Source: Caulobacter sp. UNC358MFTsu5.1 (GTDB taxonomy: Bacteria; Pseudomonadota; Alphaproteobacteria; Caulobacterales; Caulobacteraceae). From it: DNA of 64,000 nt. The position numbers were made by a program, and so were the translations under genes. Within the stretch, counting starts at the first letter, position 1; each line of letters opens with the position of its first letter. Below, one piece after another: positions 34,578 through 42,585 of the stretch. The notes under the pieces were generated by a model. It ran no database searches, was not told the DNA's origin, and saw only the letters and a program-made list of their open reading frames with translations. The stretch spans positions 372,001 to 436,000 of the forward strand of contig NZ_JONW01000009.1 of assembly GCF_000712075.1 (NCBI RefSeq), in the 5' to 3' direction.

Positions 34578-35411
34578 TCACTGGCCGCCGTCCAGCAGCT
34601 GGGTGGTCTGCAGTCCGCCGCCGGGCGTCATCCAGTCGACGCGCCAGCCCAGGGCCGTCAGCGTCGAGGCCACGGGCCCGTTCGTCGGCGTCGCCGGCGG
34701 GCTGACCTCGACGACCACCTGCTGCTCGCCGCCCTCGCCCGCCACCTGGATGGTGTGGGCGCCGGCCGTCAGCGGCTGGTCCAGCGAGATCGAGAACCGC
34801 CCATCCTCGCCGACCTTGCCCTCGCCGCGCGTGGCGCGGTCCACGCGGACGCCCAGGCCCGCGCCCGGCGTGCCGACGCCCGAGACGACGGCCCCGCCGC
34901 TGCGGTCGTAGTCCATCGCCAGCAGACGCGGCGACAGCGAGCTCTTCCCCATCACCTCGGCCCCGGCCCCGGCGCGCAGCAGCACCGCGGCGCCGTTCGG
35001 CGCGACCATCAGATAGCCCTGGGCCTGGACGGTCCGGTCCTCCAGGGTCATCGACAGGCCGTACAGCCGCGGCTCGCCGGCCAGGGGCGTCACCAGCCGC
35101 CAGGCGCCGGCCGCGTCGGCCTTGCCCACCAGGGCCTCGCCGGTCGGCGCGCCCAGCCTGACGCTGGACGACGGTTCGGCCTGGCCCGACAGCGCCACGG
35201 CGGCGCCTTCGCGGATCGCCGACACCACGCGCGGCGGCTTCAGATAACCCGCCTGGGGCGCGGGCTGTTCGGCCTTGGTCGCCGCCGGATCGCGCCGCCA
35301 GCCCTCCTCCCCCCGGCCGCACGCCGCCAGGGCCAGCGCGCCCAGGGCCGCGACGACACAGGCCGACCTGAAGGCGGCTGACTTGAAACCGATCTCGCGA
35401 ATCCTGATCAT
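34578..35411 (-). CDS. Putative lipoprotein with Ig-like repeats
   Basis: A 277-residue protein with a lipobox ALALAAC (Cys near residue 31) after a hydrophobic segment. The mature part has two similar beta-rich stretches (AVALSGQAEPSSSVRLGAPTG and GGAVVSGVGTPGAGLGVRVD), each followed by a WRL or RFS-type strand, like bacterial Ig-like domains. Directly upstream of the Atm1-like exporter. Function unknown. Confidence 0.72.
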   Translation of the reverse strand: MIRIREIGFKSAAFRSACVVAALGALALAACGRGEEGWRRDPAATKAEQPAPQAGYLKPPRVVSAIREGAAVALSGQAEPSSSVRLGAPTGEALVGKADAAGAWRLVTPLAGEPRLYGLSMTLEDRTVQAQGYLMVAPNGAAVLLRAGAGAEVMGKSSLSPRLLAMDYDRSGGAVVSGVGTPGAGLGVRVDRATRGEGKVGEDGRFSISLDQPLTAGAHTIQVAGEGGEQQVVVEVSPPATPTNGPVASTLTALGWRVDWMTPGGGLQTTQLLDGGQ

Positions 35412-35529
35412 GGCGTATCCAACGGCCGACGACGCCCCGACGGCCTTATTTCCTTGGGTGCTCACGTGCGGCGCGCCGACCTTGTCCACAAGGACCGGCG
35501 CGCTGTTTATTTTTCTGGAGTGGACGACG

Positions 35530-36171
35530 ATGCCCGACCTGTCCAGCGGCCAAGCCGGCGACGCGACGTCCGACCCGGGGACCGGCCAGGCTGTCTGCGT
35601 CTATTGCGGCTCGTCGAACGCGGCCGACCCGGCCTATCTCGAGGCGGCGTTCCGCATCGGCGGCGACTTCGCCAGGGCCGGGCTGAAGCTGGTCTATGGC
35701 GGCGGCGGCGTGGGCCTGATGGGGGCGACGGCGCGCGGCGCCCACGAGGCCGGCGGCCGGGTGCTGGGGATCATCCCGGAGTTCCTGCGCGGCCGCGAGC
35801 AGCCGTTCGACGACGTCGAAACCGTGGTCGTCACCTCGATGCACGAGCGCAAGATGATGATGTTCGAGCGCTCGGACGCCTTCGTGGTGCTGCCCGGCGG
35901 CATCGGCACGCTGGAGGAGATCATCGAGCTGCTGTCGTGGCGACGCCTGGACCTGCACCGCAAGCCGATCGTCTTCCACAATCCCGACGGCTTCTGGGAT
36001 CCGCTGTTCGCCCTGCTGCGCCACACGATCGACCGCGGCCTGACCCCGCCGTCGCTCGAGGACGCCTGGCGGGTGGCGGAAGACGCCAGCGACATAACGC
36101 CCGCCCTACTGGCCTGGCTTGCGGAAAAGGGGCAAGAAGACGCGTCTTCAAACGTTCGTTTGTTGACTTAG
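35530..36171 (+). CDS. LOG family protein (cytokinin riboside 5'-monophosphate phosphoribohydrolase type)
   Basis: A 213-residue nucleotide-processing enzyme of the LOG/lysine-decarboxylase-like family. Signatures: VCVYCGSSNAADPAY, KLVYGGGGVGLMGATA near residue 52, MHERKMMMFERSDAFVVLPGG and the PGGIGTLEE catalytic motif near 125. In bacteria such proteins cleave ribose-5-phosphate from nucleoside monophosphates. The start at 35530 is about 9 bases after GGAG. Confidence 0.93.
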   Translation: MPDLSSGQAGDATSDPGTGQAVCVYCGSSNAADPAYLEAAFRIGGDFARAGLKLVYGGGGVGLMGATARGAHEAGGRVLGIIPEFLRGREQPFDDVETVVVTSMHERKMMMFERSDAFVVLPGGIGTLEEIIELLSWRRLDLHRKPIVFHNPDGFWDPLFALLRHTIDRGLTPPSLEDAWRVAEDASDITPALLAWLAEKGQEDASSNVRLLT

Positions 36172-36185
36172 TTGCGAAACGCAAC
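36136..36185. promoter_or_regulatory. Cluster of three palindromes at a putative promoter of the small secreted protein
   Basis: GAAGACGCGTCTTC (36136-36149, perfect), CAAACGTTCGTTTG (36149-36162, perfect arms with a 2-base centre) and GTTGCGAAACGCAAC (36171-36185, 6-bp arms). A TTGACT -35-like box at 36163-36168 sits between the second and third, and the third fills the 17-bp spacer before GATATG (36186-36191). The first two overlap the end of the LOG coding region. Confidence 0.5.
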
Positions 36186-36239
36186 GATATGTCCGCCGCC
36201 GACCTCCCCATGTCGGCCTTAGGGGATAAGGAAACAAAC

Positions 36240-36554
36240 ATGCGTATCTTCGTGACCGCGCTCGTCGCGGCCTCCGCCCTGTCCACGCTGGGCATGGCGA
36301 CCAGCGCGTTCGCCGCCGAGGGCGCGGTGCTCAAGCTGAAGGCCCCCGCCAAGGCTCCCACCCTGATCCAGGACGGCGCCATGTGGCGCTGCAACGGCGT
36401 CGTCTGCGCCGCTCCCCAGGTCAAGTCGCTGCCGATCGGCCGCGCGTGCCGCAAGGTCGCCGCCGAACTGGGCGCGGTGGAAACCTTCAACTATCGCGGC
36501 GAGGAACTGGACGCCGCCGGCCTCGCCGACTGCAACACGGTCGCCAAGCCGTAA
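36240..36554 (+). CDS. Small secreted protein of unknown function
   Basis: A 104-residue exported protein with a clear signal peptide (VAASALSTLGMATSAFAAEG). The mature part is short with three Cys (WRCNGVVCAAPQVKS, GRACRKVAAELG, ADCNTVAKP). Small periplasmic proteins with this CNGVVC pattern recur in Caulobacterales. AAGGAAA precedes the ATG. It follows the palindrome-rich promoter and ends in a strong terminator, so it is a single-gene unit. Confidence 0.75.
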   Translation: MRIFVTALVAASALSTLGMATSAFAAEGAVLKLKAPAKAPTLIQDGAMWRCNGVVCAAPQVKSLPIGRACRKVAAELGAVETFNYRGEELDAAGLADCNTVAKP

Positions 36555-36585
36555 GGCCCGCTCGAAGCTTTCGAGATCAAGCAAT

Positions 36586-36617
36586 GGGGCGGTCCGCCAG
36601 GCGGGCCGCCCCTTTTT
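36586..36617 (+). terminator. Rho-independent terminator
   Basis: GGGGCGG (36586-36592) pairs with CCGCCCC (36606-36612), extended inward by further G-C pairs, followed by TTTTT. It lies 31 bp after the stop of the small secreted protein. Confidence 0.88.
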
Positions 36618-36637
36618 CTCGCCTGTTTGCGGCCGCC

Positions 36638-36760
36638 CTACTTCCGATTGGAAGGCTTGGGCTCGGTGACCGGCGGCTTGGGCGTCTGTCTGCCCCCGAC
36701 CAGCATCCCGCCGATCAGGGCGAAGGACAGCATGGCGTGGTTCATTCTCGATACGTTCAT
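36638..36760 (-). CDS. Possible 40-residue single-span membrane peptide
   Basis: Frame with one hydrophobic helix (MLSFALIGGMLVGG) and a short Pro/Lys tail (QTPKPPVTEPKPSNRK). The layout of a small membrane peptide is plausible, but the binding site is weak. Low-confidence call. Confidence 0.35.
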   Translation of the reverse strand: MNVSRMNHAMLSFALIGGMLVGGRQTPKPPVTEPKPSNRK

Positions 36761-37004
36761 TTGGCGGCGTCTCCCAGACTCGCTTGAAAACCAACGGGGC
36801 CGTTGGGCCAGGAGACGCGCGCGGCTTACAGGGACTCCCACCCTCCTAGTCGTCAGCGCGTCGAGGCAAAGCATGCGCCGTCGCGTCCCGAACGCAAGAA
36901 AATTAATCCGAACCCTGACGAAATCCGCGTACGGACGAATTGATCTTCAGCCTCGGATTCCCCTTGCCGGACAACGCTTCGCGCACGGAGCGCCGCGGCC
37001 GGAC

Positions 37005-37373
37005 CTAGTGGAGCGTCGTCGAATGTTCGGGTTCGGTCGGCGCGGGCTTGCCGGCCGCGCCGATGATCGCGGCGGCGGCGCGCAGCATGGCCTCGTCGAT
37101 GCGGGCGACGTCGCAGCCGACCAGCTCGGCGGCCATCTCCGGCAGGTCGGCGCATAGCCGCAGCTGACCCGCGATCCGTTGCAGCACAAGGCCTTCCTCG
37201 AGGTCGGGATCATTGGCCACCACCCCCACCACCAGGGAAAGCGCCACCTCCAGGCGGTCGGCCTTGGCCTTGGCCTCGCGCGCCTGCTCCATCAGGAGCT
37301 GGGCGCTGGCGTCCATGGCGGTCAGGGTTTCGGTCAGCGGTCGGGGGGCGAGGTCGAGGCGAAGATCGGTCAC
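37005..37373 (-). CDS. Protein of unknown function, helical
   Basis: About 122 residues from a GTG at 37373, or 103 from an ATG at 37316. It has a Lys/Ala helix (LLMEQAREAKAKADRLEVAL) and a second helical part (LVLQRIAGQLRLCADLPEMAAELVG). No domain recognised; the start is uncertain. Located below the acyl-CoA dehydrogenase terminator. Confidence 0.5.
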   Translation of the reverse strand: MTDLRLDLAPRPLTETLTAMDASAQLLMEQAREAKAKADRLEVALSLVVGVVANDPDLEEGLVLQRIAGQLRLCADLPEMAAELVGCDVARIDEAMLRAAAAIIGAAGKPAPTEPEHSTTLH

Positions 37374-37450
37374 GGCGAGGTCCAGCAGGTTGTCCTGCCG
37401 GGTTGAACGACGCCTCGCCCAGGAACAGGGCGGACAAAACGCACGCCCCA

Positions 37451-37485
37451 AAGAAAAACCGCCCGCGACGGCGTGTCGCGGGCGG
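37451..37485 (-). terminator. Rho-independent terminator of the acyl-CoA dehydrogenase operon
   Basis: Perfect 11-bp stem CCGCCCGCGAC (37459-37469) with GTCGCGGGCGG (37475-37485), loop GGCGT. On the minus strand it is followed by a T-rich tract (TTTTTCTT). Confidence 0.88.
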
Positions 37486-37520
37486 CGGAAGCTCTTTCCG
37501 GCTGCTTGTCCGTAGGCGGT

Positions 37521-38678
37521 TTAGGCCGCCTTGCCGGTCGCGGGCCCGAACGACAGCGATTCGTAGCGCCGCAGATGGTGGTCGACCGAGCCGAACAGGC
37601 CCTCGATCAGAGTGGCGCGCTTGAAGTAGTGACCGATGGCCAGTTCGTCGGTCATGCCCATGCCGCCGTGGATCTGGATGGCGTTCTGGCCCACGAACTT
37701 GCAGGCGCGGCCGATGCGGACCTTGGCGGCCGAGACGGCCTTGGCGCGCTCGTCGTCGCTCTCCGAAAGCTTGATGGTGGCCATGTAGGTCATCGACACG
37801 GCCTGCTCCAGCTCGATGAACATGTCGACCATCCGGTGCTGCAGCACCTGGAAGTTGGAGATGGCGGTGCCGAACTGCTTGCGCTGCTTGGCGTAGTCGA
37901 GGGTGCCCTCGTGCAGCTTGCGCAACACGCCCACGGCCTCGGCGCCGACGGCGGCCGTGGCCTCGTCGATCACCTTGTCGACCAGGGGCAGGCCGCCGCC
38001 CTCCTGCCCGATCAGGGCGTCGGCGGGGATCGAGACGTTCTCGAAGAAGACTTCCGAGGCGCGGTTGCCGTCCACCGTCGGATAGTCGCGAGTGACGATG
38101 CCCGGCAGGCTCTTGTCGACCAGGAACACCGAGACGCCGCCCGTGTCCCGCTGGGCGCCGCCGGTGCGGGCGGTGACCACCAGGTGCGTGGCGAACGGCG
38201 CGCCGACCACCACGGCCTTGTGACCGTTGAGGACGTAGCCCGAGCCGTCCTTCTTGGCCGTGGTCTTCAGGTCCTGCCAGGTGTAGCGGGCCTGGGGCTC
38301 GCCATAGGCGAAGGCGATGGTGGTCGTGCCGGCCACGATGCCCTCGATCACCGACGCCGCGCCGGCGTAGCCCGAGTGCTTCATGAAGCCGCCGCCGATC
38401 ACCACGGTGCCCAGATAGGGCTCGATGACCAGCGCCTTACCGAACTCCTCCATGATGATCATGTTGTCGATGGCGCCGCCGCCCAGTCCGCCCAGCTCCT
38501 CGCTGAACGAGGCGCCCAGGATGCCCAGCTCCTCGGCGAAGGCCTTCCAGTAGTCCTGGCGCCAGCCGGTCTCGGAATTGACGATCTTGCGGCGGGTCTC
38601 GAAGTCGTACTTGTCCTGCAGGAAGCTCGCGACCGTGTCGCGGACCATCGACTGCTCTTCGGTGAAGTTGAAATCCAT
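37521..38678 (-). CDS. Acyl-CoA dehydrogenase, small-subunit type (PimD-like)
   Basis: A 385-residue FAD enzyme. It begins MDFNFTEEQSMVRDTVASFL and contains SEELGGLGGGAIDNMIIMEEFG, AYGEPQARYTWQDLKT and the C-terminal QIHGGMGMTDELAIGHYFKR. In sequence style it matches the small subunit of pimeloyl-CoA dehydrogenase from Rhodopseudomonas. The large-subunit partner is two genes upstream on the same strand, so the two probably form an alpha2beta2 enzyme for beta-oxidation of dicarboxyl-, sterol- or medium-chain acyl-CoA. AGAGGAAA precedes the ATG. Confidence 0.88.
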   Translation of the reverse strand: MDFNFTEEQSMVRDTVASFLQDKYDFETRRKIVNSETGWRQDYWKAFAEELGILGASFSEELGGLGGGAIDNMIIMEEFGKALVIEPYLGTVVIGGGFMKHSGYAGAASVIEGIVAGTTTIAFAYGEPQARYTWQDLKTTAKKDGSGYVLNGHKAVVVGAPFATHLVVTARTGGAQRDTGGVSVFLVDKSLPGIVTRDYPTVDGNRASEVFFENVSIPADALIGQEGGGLPLVDKVIDEATAAVGAEAVGVLRKLHEGTLDYAKQRKQFGTAISNFQVLQHRMVDMFIELEQAVSMTYMATIKLSESDDERAKAVSAAKVRIGRACKFVGQNAIQIHGGMGMTDELAIGHYFKRATLIEGLFGSVDHHLRRYESLSFGPATGKAA

Positions 38679-39163
38679 CCCTTGGTTTCCTCTGAAGACT
38701 GTTCGTCTACGACTTGTTCGTCTTGGATCACCGCTTCCAGATGATAGGTCATGCCCTCTGGTTTCACGGCTTCTACGATTAGGAAGACGTCGGCGTCCTT
38801 GAACGGAAGCGTCACGCGGCCGGGCGTTTTCGCCAGGAAGCCGATCGTCGATGAAGGCCCGGCGCGCGAAGCGAATTCGACGACCTCGAACCGCGACAGG
38901 CCCTGACTATCCCCGAGATAGCGGATTTCGCCCCGCCAGCCGGTCTTGGCCTCCGCGTTCGAACGCCAGAGCACATCTCCGGAGCGCCCGACGAAGGTGG
39001 CGAGCACCGGCGCTTCGCCGGGCGCCAGGCGCGTGCGATGCACGACACCTTGGCCGACGGCTCGCGAGGAGGCCTCGGGAACCTGGCCCGCCACAGCGCC
39101 GCCGGCCGCTCCGAACGAAGCGACCGTGACCGTGACAGCCAAGACCAGCCCGAGCCGGTTCAT
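38459..39163 (-). CDS. Secreted protein of unknown function, 3' end overlapping the PimD-like gene
   Basis: The first ~162 residues look genuine: signal peptide (LVLAVTVTVASFGAAGGAVAG) and a beta-rich mature part (TFVGRSGDVLWRSNAEAK, FEVVEFASRAGPSS, KDADVFLIVEAVKPEG). The frame then continues 220 bp into the acyl-CoA dehydrogenase gene as low-complexity Ser/Arg sequence, which is shadow-like. The true stop may have been lost, or translation really overlaps. The start at 39163 has GGAG upstream and is 18 bp below the stop of the large dehydrogenase. Function unknown. Confidence 0.55.
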   Translation of the reverse strand: MNRLGLVLAVTVTVASFGAAGGAVAGQVPEASSRAVGQGVVHRTRLAPGEAPVLATFVGRSGDVLWRSNAEAKTGWRGEIRYLGDSQGLSRFEVVEFASRAGPSSTIGFLAKTPGRVTLPFKDADVFLIVEAVKPEGMTYHLEAVIQDEQVVDEQSSEETKGWISTSPKSSRWSATRSRASCRTSTTSRPAARSSIPRPAGARTTGRPSPRSWASWAPRSARSWADWAAAPSTT

Positions 39164-39181
39164 CGCTCCGCGCCCGACGCC

Positions 39182-40396
39182 CTAAAGCCCCAGCACCATC
39201 TTGGCGATGATGTTGCGCTGGATCTCGTTGGAGCCGCCGTAGATCGACGTCTTGCGGACGTTGAAATAGGTCGGCGCGGCGCGATGGGCGAAGTCGGGGC
39301 CGATCGGATGGGCGTTGTCGCCGTCCTTCGGGAAGCCGCGGAAGTACGGCGCGCCGTAGTGGCCGGCGGCCTCCAGCACCAGCTCGGTGATGCGCTGCTG
39401 GATCTCGGTGCCCTTGATCTTCAGGACCGAGGATTCCGGGCCGGGGCCCTTGCCGGCGGCTTCACCGGCCAGGGTGCGCAGCTCGGTGTATTCCAGGGCC
39501 GTCAGGTCGATCTCCAGGTCGGCGACCTTGCGCTTGAAGTCCGGGTCGGTCAGCAGCGGCCGACCGTCGTCGCCCAGTTCGGTCGAGGCGATCTGGCGGA
39601 TGCGCTCGATGCCGCGCTTGGAGCGCGCCACGCCGGCGATGCCGCTACGCTCGTGGGCCAGCAGGAACTTGGCGCAGGTCCAGCCCTTGTTCTCCTCGTA
39701 GATGCGGTTCTCGACCGGCACCTTGACGTTCTCGAGCCAGACCTCGTTGACCTCGTGCTCGCCGCCCAGGGTGATGATCGGACGCACGGTCACGCCCGGC
39801 GACTTCATGTCGATCAGCAGGAACGAGATGCCTTCCTGGATCTTGGCGGTCGGGTCGGTGCGGACCAGGCAGAAGATCCAGTCGCCGTGCTGGGCCAGGG
39901 TGGTCCAGGTCTTCTGGCCGTTGACCAGGTAGTATTCCTTGCCGTCGTCGCCGGTGAAGCGCTCGGCCTTGGTCTTCAGGCTGGCCAGGTCCGACCCCGC
40001 GCCCGGCTCGCTGTAGCCCTGCGACCACCAGATGTCGCCCGACAGGGTCGGCGGCAGGAAGCGTTCCTTCTGCTCCGGGGTGCCGAAGGTGTAGATCACC
40101 GGCCCGACCATGTTGATGCCGAACGGCAGGATCGGCACGCAGTCGGCGCGGGCGGTCTCTTCCGACCAGATGTAGCGCTGGACCGAGGTCCAGCCCGGGC
40201 CGCCGTACTTCTCCGGCCAGGCCGGGGCCACCCAGCCCTTCTTGGCCAGGGTGCGGTGCCAGGACAGGAAGTCTTCCTTGGCCATTTCCTCGCCCTCCTC
40301 CTGCTTTTCACGCAGGCCGGCGGGATAGTTCTCGGCGATGAAGGCGCGCACCTCGTCGCGGAACGCGACGTCTTCGGGCGAGAAATCGAGGTTCAT
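39182..40396 (-). CDS. Acyl-CoA dehydrogenase, large-subunit type (PimC-like)
   Basis: A 404-residue FAD enzyme starting MNLDFSPEDVAFRDEVRAFI. It contains QGYSEPGAGSDLASLKTKAE (flavin/substrate loop), NGQKTWTTLAQHGDWIFCLV and a C-terminal SSVLKIKGTEIQQRITELVLE and SIYGGSNEIQRNIIAKMVLGL. The pattern is that of the PimC or large subunit. GGGAG precedes the ATG. First gene of a three-gene minus-strand unit (large subunit, secreted protein, small subunit). Confidence 0.88.
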   Translation of the reverse strand: MNLDFSPEDVAFRDEVRAFIAENYPAGLREKQEEGEEMAKEDFLSWHRTLAKKGWVAPAWPEKYGGPGWTSVQRYIWSEETARADCVPILPFGINMVGPVIYTFGTPEQKERFLPPTLSGDIWWSQGYSEPGAGSDLASLKTKAERFTGDDGKEYYLVNGQKTWTTLAQHGDWIFCLVRTDPTAKIQEGISFLLIDMKSPGVTVRPIITLGGEHEVNEVWLENVKVPVENRIYEENKGWTCAKFLLAHERSGIAGVARSKRGIERIRQIASTELGDDGRPLLTDPDFKRKVADLEIDLTALEYTELRTLAGEAAGKGPGPESSVLKIKGTEIQQRITELVLEAAGHYGAPYFRGFPKDGDNAHPIGPDFAHRAAPTYFNVRKTSIYGGSNEIQRNIIAKMVLGL

Positions 40397-40531
40397 GGCG
40401 GACTCCCGGAAATCGGCCCTCTTCGGGGGCCGTCTTTGACTTTCGGGAGTCACCTTAGGGCTCGAACGAGCGTTTGGAAAGATGACCTTAGCGTCAACGT
40501 AAACAACGATCAGTTTGAGCCCGGAAAGGCC

Positions 40532-41410
40532 TCAGCGGACCTCGCAGGCCAACCGGACCAGGGCCAGGGCGGTGACCCCGCCGGCGCCCTCCTCCTCGGC
40601 GATGTCCAGCGCGATCAGCGGCCGCTTGCCCAGCGCCTCCAGCAGGCGCGCATGGCCTCGGGCGGTCCCGACATGGCCGGCCTGGCAATGGGCGACCAGG
40701 GCGGGGTCCAGCGCGTGCAGCACGGCGGCGGCGGCGCAGGCGGCGTAGCCGTCCAGCAACACCGGGATCTTCTGGACCCGGGCGGCCAGGATCGCCCCGA
40801 CCAGGGCGGCGGTCTCGCGCCCTCCCAGCTGCCGCAGGGCGGCCAGCGGGTCCGACAGGTCGTCCTCGGCGGCGGCGCGGGTCACGGCGGCGGCGATCGG
40901 CTCGGGCGCGTCGCTCCAGTCCGAAGCCTCGCCGCCGAACAGCGCCAGGGCGATGGCGCCGGCGGCGCGGTCGGTTTCGGCGGCGATCACGCCGGGGATC
41001 AGCAGGTCGGGCTGCTTGGCCAGGGCTTCCATGCCGAAGGCCATGGTGGCGGCGCATTCCTTCTCGCTCATCGCCGCCTTCTGGACGGCGTCGGGCGTCG
41101 GGCGGTCGATGGCCAGGTCGAAGGCTTCCAGCCCCGCACCCTGGACGCCTGCGATGCGGCAGACATTGGCCCCGCCGGCGGCGACGGCCTCGAGGCGCTC
41201 GCGGGCCCAGCCGCGCGGCCCCACGCCCTGGCGGGCGCCGGCATAGAGGGCGACGACCGGGCGCAGCACCGCCGGCGGCGTCTTGCCGGTCCAGTCCGTC
41301 AGCCAGGCCGAGATTTCCGCCAGGCGGTCGCCGCCCGCGAAGGTCGAGGTCGGAACGGCCGGCGCGTCGGCGGCCAGCTTGCGGATGTCGTCGAAGGGAG
41401 AAGCGGTCAT
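40532..41410 (-). CDS. cobT: Nicotinate-nucleotide-dimethylbenzimidazole phosphoribosyltransferase, short CobT
   Basis: A 292-residue protein matching CobT in its second half: MSEKECAATMAFGMEAL, GGRETAALVGAILAAR, IPVLLDGYAACAAA and a C-terminal LIALDIAEEEGAGG where the catalytic Glu would lie. It attaches the lower-ligand base in cobalamin assembly or salvage. It is shorter than usual (about 340-350), mainly in the N-terminal half. No other cobalamin gene is in the window, so activity is likely but not certain. Confidence 0.82.
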   Translation of the reverse strand: MTASPFDDIRKLAADAPAVPTSTFAGGDRLAEISAWLTDWTGKTPPAVLRPVVALYAGARQGVGPRGWARERLEAVAAGGANVCRIAGVQGAGLEAFDLAIDRPTPDAVQKAAMSEKECAATMAFGMEALAKQPDLLIPGVIAAETDRAAGAIALALFGGEASDWSDAPEPIAAAVTRAAAEDDLSDPLAALRQLGGRETAALVGAILAARVQKIPVLLDGYAACAAAAVLHALDPALVAHCQAGHVGTARGHARLLEALGKRPLIALDIAEEEGAGGVTALALVRLACEVR

Positions 41411-41457
41411 GGGCGCGGACTTAAGCCAGCCCGCGCCCGATGCAAAGAGCCGAGAGG

Positions 41458-41823
41458 TCAGGCCCCGGCCGGCTGGGCGGCGGTCGCGGTCGACGAGTTC
41501 TCGACCAGCGCCTTGCAGGCGCCGTCGCGTTCGGCGATCAGCGAGGCCTTCATGTCGTCCTTGGCCTTGCCGGCCTGCGAGGCGGCGTTGCGCTCGGCGG
41601 CCTCCGCGCGGTCCTGGACCAGCGGATCGCGTCCCCGCTTCTGGGTCTTCACGAAGGCCTGCAGGGCCGTGGCGTCCGAAGCGCCGAGGTTCGCCGCCTT
41701 GGCCAGGCCCAGGCAGCGCGAGGCGCGCACGAGTTCGCCGTCGCTGACGCGATCGGCGGCGAAGGCCGGCGCGGTCGCCGAAACGGCGAGCAGGGCGGCG
41801 GCGGTGAGGGTCAGGATACGCAT
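41458..41823 (-). CDS. Small secreted protein, paralogue A
   Basis: A 121-residue protein with a signal peptide ([20 protein letters not shown]). The mature part has two Cys ([14 protein letters not shown] and [14 protein letters not shown]) and a helical Lys/Ala-rich centre. It shares this frame of residues with the protein at 42166-42525. AAAGGAG precedes the ATG. Function unknown. Confidence 0.75.
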   Translation of the reverse strand: MRILTLTAAALLAVSATAPAFAADRVSDGELVRASRCLGLAKAANLGASDATALQAFVKTQKRGRDPLVQDRAEAAERNAASQAGKAKDDMKASLIAERDGACKALVENSSTATAAQPAGA

Positions 41824-41925
41824 GGAAGCTCCTTTGGAGGATTGGGACTACGAACGCGATCGACGCACGGGGTCTCGCCGCGGGCCGCCCTTGCGCGGCC
41901 GGCCTGGAACGGCGAAATACGGGTC

Positions 41926-42159
41926 ATGACCTCGGCCACGCCCCCTGAGACGCTGAAGACGCCGCCCCGTCCCATCGCGACGCCTTGCGTGAAGGTCTGC
42001 GCGGTGGACGGCCAAAGCGGCTTCTGCCTGGGCTGCCGGCGAACCCTTCCCGAGATCGCCGGCTGGGCCCGGTTGAGCGACAAGGAACGGGCCGCGATCA
42101 TGGCCGCCCTTCCCCATCGCCCGGATCCGATGGCCAACCTGATGGCCAGCCAAGGCTAG
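41926..42159 (+). CDS. DUF1289 family protein
   Basis: A 77-residue protein with the four-Cys DUF1289 core [21 protein letters not shown], then [20 protein letters not shown]. The Cys pattern suggests a metal or Fe-S site. It lies on the opposite strand between two paralogous secreted-protein genes and converges with the second, with 6 bp between the stops. Confidence 0.88.
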   Translation: MTSATPPETLKTPPRPIATPCVKVCAVDGQSGFCLGCRRTLPEIAGWARLSDKERAAIMAALPHRPDPMANLMASQG

Positions 42160-42165
42160 AGGCCC

Positions 42166-42525
42166 TTAGTTCGAGGTGTTGACGGCCGCGCCCGTCGATG
42201 CGCCGTTCAGCCAGGCCGAGCAGGCGCCCGACCGTTCGGCCAGCAGCTTGTCCTTCTTGGCGCCTTCGGCCTTGTCGCCTTCCTTCTGGGCGTCGGCGAT
42301 CTTGTTCTTCGCCGAGACGCGCACCGGAAGCTCGCGGCTCACGCCTTCCTGCCGCAGGAACGCGTCGATGCCGGCGGTGTCGACCTTGCCGAGACCTTCG
42401 GAAGCGGCCAGGCCGCGGCAGCGGGCGGCTTGCAGGAACTCGAAATTGGTGGCGGAGGCGCCGGCCTGGGCGGCTCCGGCGAAGGCCGAAGCGGCGACAA
42501 CCGCGGCGACGATGATCTTTTTCAT
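42166..42525 (-). CDS. Small secreted protein, paralogue B
   Basis: A 119-residue protein with a signal peptide (IIVAAVVAASAFAGAAQAG), a RCRGLAASEGLGKVDTAG segment, a Lys-rich helical part and LLAERSGACSAWL near the end. It shares the ARC-x-GLA ... LAER-x-GAC pattern with paralogue A, including both Cys positions. GAGGGAA precedes the ATG. An unusual AT-rich stretch lies upstream. Confidence 0.75.
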   Translation of the reverse strand: MKKIIVAAVVAASAFAGAAQAGASATNFEFLQAARCRGLAASEGLGKVDTAGIDAFLRQEGVSRELPVRVSAKNKIADAQKEGDKAEGAKKDKLLAERSGACSAWLNGASTGAAVNTSN

Positions 42526-42585
42526 GGCGACGTTCCCTCGATAAGCACTGAACTTGCGAGTGGTAATTTGCCGGAAATGTTCGAT

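Noticed and set aside
34573..35322. N-terminal extension of the Atm1-like exporter into the lipoprotein gene
   Set aside because: The extension is Gly/Arg-rich shadow of the lipoprotein gene in another frame; the start at 34572 gives the normal exporter length.
39038..41929. A 963-codon plus-strand open frame
   Set aside because: Antisense to the PimC-like and CobT genes, which have clear family motifs; low-complexity His/Gly/Arg composition.
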